Shown here: positions 6,890 through 15,153 of the stretch, one piece after another
Numbering within the stretch: position 1 is the first letter of the stretch
Layout: every line of letters begins with the position of its first letter
NCBI GenBank assembly: GCA_020434085.1
Contig: JAGRBM010000321.1
Location: 1-19,054, forward strand
From: Chrysiogenia bacterium
GTDB taxonomy: Bacteria; JAGRBM01
Length of the DNA: 19,054 nt
Reading direction: 5' to 3'
Position numbers and translations under genes: made by a program
The notes under the pieces: generated by a model
What the model saw: the letters and a program-made list of their open reading frames with translations, nothing else
What the model was told of the DNA's origin: nothing
Database searches by the model: none

Positions 6890-8137
6890 TCAGGCCGCTT
6901 TTTTCACAATGCGGCACTGCATCGGCAGGTGTTTGACGCCGCCCACAAAGAAGGTGGACGAGTATTCGACGTCGCCGGTCTGCTCGATGGAGTCCACATC
7001 CACGCGCTTGATGAATTCCTCAAAGAAGACATTCATCTCCAGGCGGGCCAGCGAGGCCCCGAGACAAAAGTGCTCTCCGATACCGAAGCCCAGGTGCGGG
7101 TTGGGGTCGCGGTCAACACGAAATGCAAACGGGTCTTCCCAGATCTCCTCGTCCCGGTTGGCGGCGCCATAGAAGAGACACACCGATTGACCGGCCTTGA
7201 TCGTCTTTCCGCGGAGCTCGTAGTCCTCCACAGCCGTGCGTCCGAACTGGCTGACGGGGCTGGTCCAGCGGATCATCTCTTCCACGGCGAATTCCACAAG
7301 ATCGGGATTCTCTTTGAGCTTTCGAAGCTCGGCGGGGTTCTGCAGCAGTTGATGCATGCCGCCGGCCATTGCCGTCCGCGTGGTCTCGTGTCCCGCAGTC
7401 AGGATGATGAAGTAGTAGCCGATGGCCTCCATCTGCCCGATGGGCTTGCCGTCAATTTCAGCAGTAGCGATGGCTGAGGCCAGATCTTCACCGGGGTTTT
7501 TCTTGCGCGCCACAAGCAGATCGTTGAAGTATTTCATCGTCTGCATGAGCAGTTTGAGCAGATTGGCGTCGGTCCTCTCCCCTGTCTGGAACTCCGGGTC
7601 GTCAGTTCCAAACGTCTGATTGGCGATCTCGATGAGTCGCCCTTCTTCACTGTCGGGAAGGTCAAAGAGATGCGTGATCAGGCGCACGGGATGAATCGCA
7701 GCGATATCAAAGACAAAATCACCGCTCCACGTGCCTGAGGACGCCATCATGTCCACAAGATCCTTTGCGGACCGGCGCATGCGGTCTTCGAGTTTCTTGA
7801 TGTTCCTCGGAACAAACCAAGCATTTACAAACTTTCGATAGGATCGGTGTTCTGGTGGGTCCATGTTGATGAGCATACGAGGGGCAGCGCTCTGAAGCTT
7901 GTCATCCGCGCGGCTCGAGACGATCGTCCGCGGCCCATTGAGAAACTTGTCGGGCTGGGTCGAGATCTCCTTGATGTCGGCATGTTTCACAATGGCCCAG
8001 AACGGATCAAAACCCTCGGGCTCCAGCCAGGTCAGCGTCGGCCGGGCACGAAGCTCCGTATAGAGATCGTGTGGGTACCACTGTTTCCCGATACGCTGGG
8101 CGTTCAAGATGTTGTTGGCGATGTATTTGTCGTCCAT
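6890..8137 (-). CDS. Cytochrome P450 (copy C of tandem trio)
   Basis: A 415-residue P450, first of the three in transcription order. It shows AGHETT (248-253), EEMIRW with the ExxR pair (287-290), and FGIGEHFCLG with haem ligand Cys358. It also shares the block LGFGIGEHFCLGASLAR with both neighbours. No N-terminal membrane anchor is present, so it should be cytosolic and need an external electron carrier. The ATG at 8137 has GGAGAAG 5 nt upstream. It follows the SCPx-type thiolase by 32 bp, so it is almost surely co-transcribed. Its variable 71-90 stretch (TIVSSRADDK onward) and the 184-200 stretch differ from copies A and B, which argues for divided substrate range rather than mere gene dosage. 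The P450 identity is certain; the substrate is not. Confidence 0.95.
   Translation of the reverse strand: MDDKYIANNILNAQRIGKQWYPHDLYTELRARPTLTWLEPEGFDPFWAIVKHADIKEISTQPDKFLNGPRTIVSSRADDKLQSAAPRMLINMDPPEHRSYRKFVNAWFVPRNIKKLEDRMRRSAKDLVDMMASSGTWSGDFVFDIAAIHPVRLITHLFDLPDSEEGRLIEIANQTFGTDDPEFQTGERTDANLLKLLMQTMKYFNDLLVARKKNPGEDLASAIATAEIDGKPIGQMEAIGYYFIILTAGHETTRTAMAGGMHQLLQNPAELRKLKENPDLVEFAVEEMIRWTSPVSQFGRTAVEDYELRGKTIKAGQSVCLFYGAANRDEEIWEDPFAFRVDRDPNPHLGFGIGEHFCLGASLARLEMNVFFEEFIKRVDVDSIEQTGDVEYSSTFFVGGVKHLPMQCRIVKKAA
6894..6937. repeat. Exact 44-bp repeat at P450 3' end (copy 2)
   Basis: Second member of the exact 44-bp pair, encoding the C-terminus of P450 copy C (ending in CRIVKKAA). The pair explains why the frames running into copies A and B from upstream share a spurious MPHCEKSG-like N-terminal extension: it is the reverse-complement-strand neighbour's end read in another frame, not a real protein start. 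Confidence 0.8.
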
Positions 8138-8169
8138 TCTCACTTCTCCAGGCAATCCGGTCGCACGGA

Positions 8170-9366
8170 TTAAAACTGCGCCTTGCGATACATGGTGACC
8201 ACTGCCGCGCCGCCGAGACCCAGGTTGTGCTGCAGGGCGATTTTGGCGTCGGTGACCTGGCGCTTCTGCGCCTCACCGCGCATCTGCCAGTTGAGCTCCG
8301 CGCACTGGGCAAGCCCCGTCGCGCCCAGGGGATGACCCTTGGAGATCAGTCCGCCCGAGGGATTGACCACGCACTTCCCGCCGTAGGTGAAGGCATCCTT
8401 GTCGATGTATTCGCCCGCCTTGCCCTCGGGACAGAGGCCGAGCGCTTCGTAGGTGAGCAGCTCGTTCGCGCTGAAGCAGTCGTGCAGCTCAATCACATCG
8501 ACTTCGTCGATGCCGACGCCGGCCTGTTCGTAGACGGATTTCGAAGCGCGCTGGGTCATGCCGAATCCGACGATGTAACGGCAGTCGTTCTCGAGGGTTT
8601 CCGGGCCATCGGTCGCCATCGCCATGCCGATGATCTCGACGGCCTTGTCCTGCAGATTGTGCTTCTTGACGAAATCCTCGCTGGCAAGAATCGCGCAGCC
8701 GGCGCCGTCCGAAGTCGGGCAGCACTGCAGCTTGGTGAGCGGATCGTAGACCATCGGGGCATTCAGGATGTCCTGGAGGCTGTACTCTTCCTGGAACTGG
8801 GAGTACGGATTGTTCACCGAGTGCTTGTGGTTCTTCCAGCCGATCTTGGCGAAGTGCTCGGGCGTGGTACCGAACTTGTCCATGTGATCGCGGCCGCCGT
8901 TTCCAAACATCTGCGGCGCAGGCGGCTTGGGTTCAAATCCGCGGAGCTTCATCATCCGCATTGCCGCGTCCCGGAACGGCGGGGTGTGATCGGGGAAGTG
9001 GCCCTTCAGTGAGCCTTTCTCCATCTTCTCAAAGCCAATGGCCATGGTGCAGTCGGCGAGGCCGCCCTCGATGAACTGCTTGGCCATGAACAGTGCCGTC
9101 GAGCCTGTCGAGCAGTTGTTGTTCACGTTGTAAATCGGAACGCCGGTGTAGCCGAACTGGTAGACCGCCGTTTCGCCGCAGGTCGAATCCCCGTAGACAT
9201 AACCCGCTGCGACCTGTTGTACCTGGTCGTAGGAGATACCGGCGTCCGCGAGCGCCTTCTCACCGGCCTCTTTGGCCATCTGCGGATAGTTCCAGTCCTT
9301 GCCCCTGGCACCGGGCTTTTCGAACTTGGTCATGCCGACGCCCACGACGAATACTTTTCTTCCCAT
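8170..9366 (-). CDS. SCPx-type thiolase (acetyl/propionyl-CoA acyltransferase)
   Basis: A 398-residue thiolase of the sterol-carrier-protein-X type. The nucleophile is Cys85 in [16 protein letters not shown] (His295, Cys297) and GHPLGATG (His345) supply the remaining catalytic residues. The family catalyses the last step of beta-oxidation, cleaving 3-ketoacyl-CoA with free CoA; SCPx members accept 2-methyl-branched and sterol side-chain substrates. The length fits the thiolase domain alone, without the C-terminal SCP2 lipid-binding domain of the eukaryotic fusion. Start ATG at 9366 has GAGGAG 8 nt upstream. It lies 67 bp downstream of the AarF-like gene, the largest gap between genes of this operon, and just upstream of the P450 trio. 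With its intact cysteine it contrasts with the Cys-less paralogue at 2842-4035. Confidence 0.92.
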   Translation of the reverse strand: MGRKVFVVGVGMTKFEKPGARGKDWNYPQMAKEAGEKALADAGISYDQVQQVAAGYVYGDSTCGETAVYQFGYTGVPIYNVNNNCSTGSTALFMAKQFIEGGLADCTMAIGFEKMEKGSLKGHFPDHTPPFRDAAMRMMKLRGFEPKPPAPQMFGNGGRDHMDKFGTTPEHFAKIGWKNHKHSVNNPYSQFQEEYSLQDILNAPMVYDPLTKLQCCPTSDGAGCAILASEDFVKKHNLQDKAVEIIGMAMATDGPETLENDCRYIVGFGMTQRASKSVYEQAGVGIDEVDVIELHDCFSANELLTYEALGLCPEGKAGEYIDKDAFTYGGKCVVNPSGGLISKGHPLGATGLAQCAELNWQMRGEAQKRQVTDAKIALQHNLGLGGAAVVTMYRKAQF

Positions 9367-9433
9367 TGTGAAAACTCCTCAATTCCCGTTGTTTGTGTTT
9401 ATTAGAGCGAGAGATCCGCCCCGCCTTATCTGG

Positions 9434-10732
9434 TCAGCTTGCTGCCGCGGCTCCCGGCACTTGCCCACCCATGCGCTCAGTGATGAATTTCTGCCCCGCG
9501 TCCTCGAAAACGAGATTGGGGTCGAGCATGCTGGTCAGGCCTTCAAGAACCACGATGGACAGAAAAATGTTCGTGAGCCGGGGATCGGTTCGAATGCGGT
9601 AGCGCCGCATGATGTCCAGCAGGGCAATGATGGCCTGCGTGGTTTCATATTCCTGGATGTTCTTTCCAGCGTTCATGTCGATGGATTGGATTGTGTCTCT
9701 CTCGAAGGCTTCATAGTCCAGGTTCCCCGGAGGCGAGATGGCACCCTCGAAGATGGCTTTCGCGCAGAGCTTGCCGTTCCGGGTCATCATCCCAATGAAA
9801 TAGTTGGTGATGTGCTTTCGCAGATCCGCGTCGCTTTCGCTCGTCAGCCCGAGATCAAGGAGCACAATCTCCCCACCCTCGCGCACGAAGACGTTCCCCG
9901 GGTGCATGTCCGCATGGACAAACCCGTCGAAGAGAACCATTTGAAACAATGCATCGAAGAGCGAGGCGGCAGCGATGGACTTGTCGCACTGCGGAAGGTC
10001 CGTTTCCTCTACGCCCTGAAGACCCTCGATAAATTCCATGACGAGCAGTGTTTCGCTGCACAGATCCTCTACAAGTTCCGGAATCTTGACGTGCTCGGCA
10101 TTCTTGAAATTCCGCCGAAAACGACGGTTGTTCTCAGCTTCATTACGGAAATCGAGCTGTTCGTAGATCGCGTTGGTGAACTCGTCGACCATGCTGGGCA
10201 GATCCACTGCATCTGCGCCCGGGATCAGGCTCGCAAGTCGAGCAAAGATCTTGAGCACCAGGAGGTCATATTTCACGCGTCGAAGCTGGCCGGGACGGCG
10301 CACTTTGACCGCCACGACTCGGCCAGTGGGAAGCTTCGCCCGGTGGACGTGTGCCACGCTCGCCGAGGCAATGGGTGTCATATCGAACTCGGGAAACACT
10401 TCTTCAATCGGCTTTCCGCAGGCCTGTTCGACGATTCCAGGGATCAACCTTGTATTGAAAGGCGCGACGTCGGAGCGCAGTCGTTTGAGGGCATTGATAA
10501 CCCCCGGAGGGAACACATCCGGGCGTGTGCTCATGACCTGTCCCACTTTGACAAACGTGGCTCCCAGCGCCTCGAACAGATCGGTCAGATACTGCCCTGT
10601 CAGCTCAGCGAGTGAGCCGCCATGGCCGAAGAGACGCCCCAGCGTTGCCCGGTAGAGAAATCGCAGGCCATAGAGCACTCCGAACGTGAAGAGCTCTGCG
10701 AGCCGAAAGATAAAAAGAAGCACACCCATCAT
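9434..10732 (-). CDS. ABC1/AarF/UbiB-family atypical kinase
   Basis: A 432-residue protein of the ABC1 (ADCK/UbiB/AarF) protein-kinase-like family, whose members are ATPases supporting ubiquinone synthesis and lipid homeostasis. Diagnostic motifs are the family-specific KxGQ (Lys62-Gln65), the alanine-rich nucleotide loop IASASVAHVHRA (121-132), the VAVKVRRPG lysine (Lys143), catalytic loop HADMHPGN (273-280) and the metal-binding DLG (Asp293). Residues 1-27 are hydrophobic and aromatic, possibly membrane-associating; I do not see the paired C-terminal transmembrane helices typical of E. coli UbiB. Two adjacent ATGs occur; the second (10729) is better spaced from GAGGA, which overlaps the stop of the upstream epimerase gene. 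Its target here is unknown. It may be a quinone or lipid factor rather than a pathway enzyme. Confidence 0.9.
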   Translation of the reverse strand: MMGVLLFIFRLAELFTFGVLYGLRFLYRATLGRLFGHGGSLAELTGQYLTDLFEALGATFVKVGQVMSTRPDVFPPGVINALKRLRSDVAPFNTRLIPGIVEQACGKPIEEVFPEFDMTPIASASVAHVHRAKLPTGRVVAVKVRRPGQLRRVKYDLLVLKIFARLASLIPGADAVDLPSMVDEFTNAIYEQLDFRNEAENNRRFRRNFKNAEHVKIPELVEDLCSETLLVMEFIEGLQGVEETDLPQCDKSIAAASLFDALFQMVLFDGFVHADMHPGNVFVREGGEIVLLDLGLTSESDADLRKHITNYFIGMMTRNGKLCAKAIFEGAISPPGNLDYEAFERDTIQSIDMNAGKNIQEYETTQAIIALLDIMRRYRIRTDPRLTNIFLSIVVLEGLTSMLDPNLVFEDAGQKFITERMGGQVPGAAAAS

Positions 10733-10739
10733 CGTATCC

Positions 10740-11837
10740 TCAGTACTCGCGGGCCAGGCCTTCGAGCTCCCGGGCCCCGTGCTTCTGGAAATCAGTAATG
10801 AATTGCTTGTCCTTGATTCGTCCCGTGCGGATGAAATAGTCGAAGGCCTTGGCGATCGCCGTCTTCATCGGAGTGAACTCCATTCCGAGTTCCTCCCGAG
10901 CTTTCTGGTTGCTGAAACGGAAGTTCTTGGCCGTGTAGCGGATGCCGCCGCCCGTAATGGCAGGCTTCTTCTGCATTTTCCAGGCGCGCTGTTCGAGTAT
11001 GTCGCCGATCGGCGCCATCGCATCCATGATCTTCGGTGACAGCCCGATGGGGTTGGTCTTGCGACCGACCGTCTCGGCCACGGTCTGCATGAATTCGCTC
11101 AGCTTGATGTTGGCATTCGTGAGGATATAGCGCTCACCGTTCTTGCCCTTCTTCTCGGCAAGCACGTGCCCGCGCGCTACGTCATCGACGTCCACGACGG
11201 AGAGGTAGTTGTCGGGAACCACGCGCGGCAGGGACTTGGCAGCACCTAGGAGCAGCTTCCCGGTCGGCGTGGGACCGATATCCCCCGCCCCGTAGGGCAT
11301 GCCCGGGCAACAGAAGCTGATGTCGAGGCCATTACGGCAGAAAGTGAGCGCCTCCTGCTCGGAGAGCCACTTCGAGCGTGAATAGTCCATGTTCGCCGAC
11401 CAGCAGTTGAACCGTGTTTCCTCGTTGTTCAGCCCGCCCGGCTCCATCCCGAGTGCTACAACCGACGATGTGTAGACGACCTTCTCAACGTTGTTGCGAA
11501 GCGCCTCCCACAGGAGGTTCATCGAGCCGATGCAGTTGACCTCGTACATGACTTCGGGCCGCGGCAACCAGTCGGTATAGATCGCCGCCAGGTGAAAGAT
11601 GTGTGAGCTGCCCTTGACGGCTTTCTTGAGCGAATCGGGATCGGTGAGGTTGCCCTCGACGATCTCCACGTCCAGCTCTTTGAGGTTCTGGGTGTTCTCT
11701 CCGGGAAGGATCATCACCCGTACATCGCGCCCCTCTTTGAGAAGGAGCCGAACGATGTGCGACCCAATGAAGCCGGCGCCGCCGGTCACCAGGGTCTTCC
11801 CGCTGCTCTTTTTTGTGCTCTTTGTTGCTGCGCTCAT
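10740..11837 (-). CDS. Extended-SDR NAD(P)-dependent epimerase/dehydrogenase (HpnA/DFR/3-beta-HSD-like)
   Basis: A 365-residue extended short-chain dehydrogenase. The Rossmann nucleotide motif is TGGAGFIGSH near the N-terminus. The catalytic triad is visible as YTSSV (Ser) and YSRSK (Tyr and Lys), about residues 124-125 and 152-156. The segment HLAAIYTDWLPRPEVMYEVN followed by VVYTSSVVALG resembles the dihydroflavonol-reductase-like group that includes the hopanoid-associated epimerase HpnA and 3-beta-hydroxysteroid dehydrogenases. It probably oxidises or reduces a hydroxyl on a lipid-like substrate; which one cannot be told. I prefer the ATG at 11837 (AGGAG 11 nt upstream) over a GTG at 11849. 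A lysine-rich N-terminal tail precedes the Rossmann fold. It is 18 bp from the aldehyde dehydrogenase and 7 bp from the kinase, so clearly in the operon. Confidence 0.85.
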   Translation of the reverse strand: MSAATKSTKKSSGKTLVTGGAGFIGSHIVRLLLKEGRDVRVMILPGENTQNLKELDVEIVEGNLTDPDSLKKAVKGSSHIFHLAAIYTDWLPRPEVMYEVNCIGSMNLLWEALRNNVEKVVYTSSVVALGMEPGGLNNEETRFNCWSANMDYSRSKWLSEQEALTFCRNGLDISFCCPGMPYGAGDIGPTPTGKLLLGAAKSLPRVVPDNYLSVVDVDDVARGHVLAEKKGKNGERYILTNANIKLSEFMQTVAETVGRKTNPIGLSPKIMDAMAPIGDILEQRAWKMQKKPAITGGGIRYTAKNFRFSNQKAREELGMEFTPMKTAIAKAFDYFIRTGRIKDKQFITDFQKHGARELEGLAREY

Positions 11838-11855
11838 TCGTTTGCTCACTCCTGG

Positions 11856-13223
11856 TTATTTTCTCTTCTTGAATTTTGGGTACAGGAATGCCGGATCAAA
11901 GAAGAAAGGCTTCTTGAGCACGGACTTGCGGTGGCTGAATGCCTCAAACGAGGCTTTCCCGTGGTAGGCGCCCATCCCGCTGGCTCCAACGCCGCCAAAT
12001 GGCAGCTTCGGATTCACGATTTGCAGACCCGCATGGTTGATGCATACGCCGCCCGAACTCGTTCTGGCGATCACATCGCGCTCGACCGCGCGATTTTTGG
12101 TGAAGAGATAGAGCCCCAGAGGTTTGGGGCGCGCGTTGACGAACCGGATTGCCTGCTCAACTGACTCCACCGGCAGCACGGGCAAAATGGGCCCAAAGAT
12201 CTCCTCCTGCATCACCGGGTCGTCCCCGCGCACATCACGCAAGATCGTCGGAGCAACGTAGTTGTCTGCAACGTCCACCTCGCCGCCAATCAGGATTCGC
12301 CCCGAACTGAGCATTCCCTTAAGCCGCTCAACGTGACGCTGATTCACGACCCTGCCAAACGCGCGGTTCTTCTGCGGCTCGGGTCCGTAGAAGTCGAGGA
12401 GCGTTTGCTTGAGGGCGCGCAACAGGTCTTCTTCAACTTCTTTTTCGACCAACACGTAGTCGGGGGCAACGCACGTCTGCCCCGCGTTGGCCCACTTGCC
12501 GAAGGAAATGCGCTTTGCGGTCGTTTGAATGTCTGCAGTCTTTTCTACAATGACGGGCGACTTGCCACCCAGTTCCAGCGTGACCGGGGTCAGGCTCTTC
12601 GCGGCTGCCTGCATCACACGGCTGCCGATTGCACCATTGCCAGTGTAAAATATGTGATCGAAATCAAGTTCAAGGAGCTCTTCGGCGATGTCCGCACCGC
12701 CTTCGACGACGTCCACATAATCGGGATCCAGATACTGAGGCAGCTTCTCCGCCAACATCCGCGACGTTGCGGGCGCGAGTTCCGAAGGTTTCAGGACGAC
12801 GCAGTTGCCCGCAGCAAGAGCCCCGGCCAACGGAGTTATCGTGAGATGCAGCGGGTAGTTCCAGGCGCCGAAGATGAGCGCCACGCCCAGGGGCTCGCTG
12901 CGCACGTAGCTCCTTGCCGGGGCGAGCAGCAACGTCGTACCCACTCGCTCGTCACGCATCCAGCGCTTGAGGTTCCGCTTGTATTCGAGGATCTCCATTG
13001 CAGTGGGCGCGATCTCGCCCGTTGCATCGGCCTTGCTCTTGCTGAGGTCTTCGCGAAGAGCGGCCTGGATCGATTTCTGCTCTTTGTAGAGGAACTTCAG
13101 CAGACCGGTCAGCTGGCGCTGACGCCAGCGATAGCCCCGCGTGGTACCTTCATTGAACTTCGTTCGAAGTTCATCGACGATGGGCCCCAATCCACCGCAA
13201 GGATTCTCAATCGCAACTTCCAT
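11856..13223 (-). CDS. Aldehyde dehydrogenase, class 3 type (fatty/coniferyl aldehyde-like)
   Basis: A 455-residue NAD(P)-dependent aldehyde dehydrogenase, converting an aldehyde to its acid. Key features: the oxyanion Asn122 in WNYP, cofactor-binding KPSE (Lys145), general base Glu217 in LELGGKSP and nucleophile Cys251 in GQTCVAPDY. The length near 455 and the sequence order match ALDH3-type enzymes, which include fatty aldehyde and coniferyl aldehyde dehydrogenases. The C-terminal tail from about residue 435 is rich in Phe, Tyr and Lys (KKPFFFDPAF, then FKKRK) and may touch the membrane. The ATG at 13223 has GGAG 6 nt upstream; a longer frame to 13259 reads into the promoter region. It is the first gene of the long operon, divergent from tetR, and fits oxidation of P450-derived aldehydes. 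Confidence 0.9.
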   Translation of the reverse strand: MEVAIENPCGGLGPIVDELRTKFNEGTTRGYRWRQRQLTGLLKFLYKEQKSIQAALREDLSKSKADATGEIAPTAMEILEYKRNLKRWMRDERVGTTLLLAPARSYVRSEPLGVALIFGAWNYPLHLTITPLAGALAAGNCVVLKPSELAPATSRMLAEKLPQYLDPDYVDVVEGGADIAEELLELDFDHIFYTGNGAIGSRVMQAAAKSLTPVTLELGGKSPVIVEKTADIQTTAKRISFGKWANAGQTCVAPDYVLVEKEVEEDLLRALKQTLLDFYGPEPQKNRAFGRVVNQRHVERLKGMLSSGRILIGGEVDVADNYVAPTILRDVRGDDPVMQEEIFGPILPVLPVESVEQAIRFVNARPKPLGLYLFTKNRAVERDVIARTSSGGVCINHAGLQIVNPKLPFGGVGASGMGAYHGKASFEAFSHRKSVLKKPFFFDPAFLYPKFKKRK

Positions 13224-13298
13224 TGTTCGCTCCGGTGCGTATCGCCCAACTGATCCCATCTGAAAAACACGCTCGGGGGCGATGACGCATAGCAGCGT

Positions 13299-13304
13299 AT
13301 TATG
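13299..13304 (-). promoter_or_regulatory. Candidate -10 element for the aldehyde dehydrogenase operon
   Basis: The minus strand reads CATAAT here, five of six matches to TATAAT, about 75 bp upstream of the aldehyde dehydrogenase ATG. A poor match lies at the expected -35 spacing, and the inverted repeat at 13312-13336 occupies that zone, so an activator or repressor could act there. The evidence is weak. Confidence 0.3.
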
Positions 13305-13311
13305 GAATTTC

Positions 13312-13336
13312 TATCGGATTCAAGATAAATCTGATA
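13312..13336. promoter_or_regulatory. Candidate TetR operator (imperfect inverted repeat 1)
   Basis: Nine-base arms TATCGGATT and AATCTGATA are inverted repeats with one mismatch, separated by 7 nt. The element lies in the intergenic region between the divergent tetR and aldehyde dehydrogenase genes, where TetR regulators usually bind. It overlaps the presumed -35 area of the leftward operon promoter. The assignment to this regulator is inferred from position and symmetry only. Confidence 0.5.
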
Positions 13337-13356
13337 CTACTTTTTACTTGGCAAAA

Positions 13357-13374
13357 AATAGGGGTTAACCTATT
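13357..13374. promoter_or_regulatory. Candidate TetR operator (inverted repeat 2) at the tetR start
   Basis: Perfect 6-base arms AATAGG and CCTATT surround a 6-nt spacer GGTTAA, ending three bases before the tetR start codon. Its arms differ from those of the first inverted repeat. Occupancy here would block initiation of tetR, consistent with autoregulation, but the repeat is short and may instead affect translation initiation as a weak hairpin. Confidence 0.4.
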
Positions 13375-13377
13375 GAT

Positions 13378-13986
13378 ATGCCTAGAAGAATTCCGCAGCA
13401 AAAGCGCTCAAAACAGAAGGTCGATGCCATAATCCGACATACCCTTCGGATTATTGAAAACGAGGGGTATCCGCGGGCCACCACCGCGAGAATTGCCAAG
13501 GAAGCGGGGATCGGGCTGGCCTCCCTCTACGAGTATTTTGAAAACAGGGACGACATCATTCTCGCCGCCCTCGAACTCGAAGCGGCCGCAGTCTGGAGAG
13601 CGGTTGAGTCGGGACTCCTGAAGATCAATGAACTCGGACCGGTCGAGGGGCTGCGCTATGCCCTGCACGTGACAATGTCAGAGGTCACGCGCCGCGCGGG
13701 TAGCGTGCAGATTCTGCTCAGCAATTTTCCCGGTGTGATCCGGCATCCGGCAGTCGTCAAGCTCAACACCCGGCTTGAGGCAACCCTGCGATTTGTGCTG
13801 ATCTCGATGAGCAATGGAACAGAGATTCAGAACCTTGATACCAAGGCCTTCCTGCTGACCAATACGGTGATGGGAATCTTTCTGGGTGTGGCGACAGGGT
13901 TGCCCGAGGGAGTCACCGAGGAAGATCTCATCGATGAGATTGTCACCGCGGCCCAAACCCTGCTGGGAATCCAGAAACCCGACTGA
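13378..13986 (+). CDS. TetR/AcrR-family transcriptional regulator
   Basis: A 202-residue regulator. The N-terminal 60 residues form the TetR DNA-binding domain, with a basic lead (RRIPQQKRSKQK), the helix-turn-helix ATTARIAKEAGIGLASLYEYF (about 34-54) and the following FENRDD turn. The remaining mostly helical domain would bind a ligand and dimerise. This family is commonly a repressor released by a hydrophobic or acyl-CoA effector, which suits the neighbouring lipid-degradation genes. It is the only plus-strand gene here, divergent from the 11-gene operon and convergent on the racemase gene with 9 bp between stops. A GGGG about 13 nt upstream is the nearest possible ribosome site, so translation may be weak. 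Family certain; the target is inferred. Confidence 0.92.
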   Translation: MPRRIPQQKRSKQKVDAIIRHTLRIIENEGYPRATTARIAKEAGIGLASLYEYFENRDDIILAALELEAAAVWRAVESGLLKINELGPVEGLRYALHVTMSEVTRRAGSVQILLSNFPGVIRHPAVVKLNTRLEATLRFVLISMSNGTEIQNLDTKAFLLTNTVMGIFLGVATGLPEGVTEEDLIDEIVTAAQTLLGIQKPD

Positions 13987-13995
13987 AAGGCCGGT

Positions 13996-15126
13996 TCAGG
14001 CGATCGCTTTGCTTTCCTTCAGGGAAGCAATCTCATCTGCCGAGAAGCCACACTCGCCCAGCACATCATCGGTTTGAGCCCCGGCCTTGCCCGGCGCTCC
14101 CTGAATGGCGCCCGGGGTTCTGGAAAACCGCGGGGCAGGTGCCGGCTGCGTAACTCCGCCAACTTCCACGAAGGTCTCACGCGCAATGTTGTGGGGGTGT
14201 TTGGGGGCTTCATCGAAGTTGAGCACCGGTGCAAAGCACGCATCGGTGCCCTCCATCAGCTCGCACCACTGATCGCGGGTCTTTCCCTTGAAGACGGCCA
14301 CCAATTTTTCTTTGAGCTCTGGCCATTTGGGCGGGTTCATCTGGCCCTTAAAGGCAGGATCGGTGAGCTGCGCCTTCTCCATGAGCAATGCATAGAATTG
14401 TGGTTCGATAGAACCAATGGCCACCCATTTGCCGTCGGCACACTCGTAAGTCTCGTAAAAGTGCGCGCCGGTATCCAGAAGATTCGTCCCGCGCTTGTTG
14501 CTCCAGGTGCCCATGCCGTGAAAGCCGTACATCATGGCCATGAGCAGCGCCGAGCCGTCCGTCATGGCCGCATCAACCACCTGCCCCTTGCCGGATTTCT
14601 GGGCTTCGAGCAGCGCGGCAACGATACCCAAAGCGAGCAGCATCCCGCCGCCGCCAAAATCCCCCACCAGGTTGAGCGGCGGTACCGGTTTTTCACCGGC
14701 GCGCCCGATTGCATGCAGGGCACCGCTGAGCGCGATGTAGTTGATGTCATGGCCCGCGGCCTTCTCAATGGTACCGTGCTGGCCCCAGCCGGTCATGCGA
14801 CCATAGACGAGCTTCTCGTTGCGCGCCTGGCAGACATCCGGCCCCAATCCGAGTTTCTCCATCACCCCGGGACGAAAGCCCTCGAACAGGGCGTCGCACT
14901 TCTCTGCCAATCGCAGCACGGTTTCTACGCCGTCGGGATTCTTGAGGTCCACGGCAATCGAGCGCCTCCCGCGGCTGAGCACGTCGAACTTGTTGCCGCT
15001 GCCGCGCGCGCTCGCGCGGTCCACGCGAATTACTTCCGCGCCCAGGTCGGAGAGAATCATTCCGCAAAACGGGCCGGGCCCGATGCCTGCAATTTCAAGA
15101 ATTCGATAGCCTTCAAGTGGTCCCAT
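13996..15126 (-). CDS. Alpha-methylacyl-CoA racemase (family III CoA-transferase fold)
   Basis: A 376-residue CaiB/BaiF-fold protein. The opening [22 protein letters not shown] is typical of alpha-methylacyl-CoA racemases. Residues proposed as catalytic in M. tuberculosis MCR (His126, Asp156, Glu241) have counterparts here at His126 (AAGHDINY), Asp156 ([10 protein letters not shown]) and Glu241 (IEPQFY), numbering from the ATG at 15126. The enzyme would interconvert (2R)- and (2S)-methylacyl-CoA so that branched chains, such as sterol side chains and pristanic acid, can enter beta-oxidation, whose dehydrogenases accept only the S form. GAGGAG lies 8 nt upstream of that ATG; a TTG one codon earlier is unlikely. 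It is the last gene of the right-hand operon and follows the flavoprotein by 27 bp. A CoA-transferase is the less likely alternative. Confidence 0.9.
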   Translation of the reverse strand: MGPLEGYRILEIAGIGPGPFCGMILSDLGAEVIRVDRASARGSGNKFDVLSRGRRSIAVDLKNPDGVETVLRLAEKCDALFEGFRPGVMEKLGLGPDVCQARNEKLVYGRMTGWGQHGTIEKAAGHDINYIALSGALHAIGRAGEKPVPPLNLVGDFGGGGMLLALGIVAALLEAQKSGKGQVVDAAMTDGSALLMAMMYGFHGMGTWSNKRGTNLLDTGAHFYETYECADGKWVAIGSIEPQFYALLMEKAQLTDPAFKGQMNPPKWPELKEKLVAVFKGKTRDQWCELMEGTDACFAPVLNFDEAPKHPHNIARETFVEVGGVTQPAPAPRFSRTPGAIQGAPGKAGAQTDDVLGECGFSADEIASLKESKAIA

Positions 15127-15153
15127 CAATGTTGCTCCTCATGACTGTGCGGG

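Noticed and set aside
8071-9012. A 313-codon plus-strand frame opposite the SCPx-type thiolase
   Set aside because: The minus-strand thiolase has all its active-site motifs. The antisense frame has none and crosses the P450 boundary.
9299-10615. A 438-codon plus-strand frame opposite the AarF kinase and part of the thiolase
   Set aside because: It spans two unrelated well-supported minus-strand genes and their spacer, and has no recognisable domain. It is a GC-rich antisense shadow.
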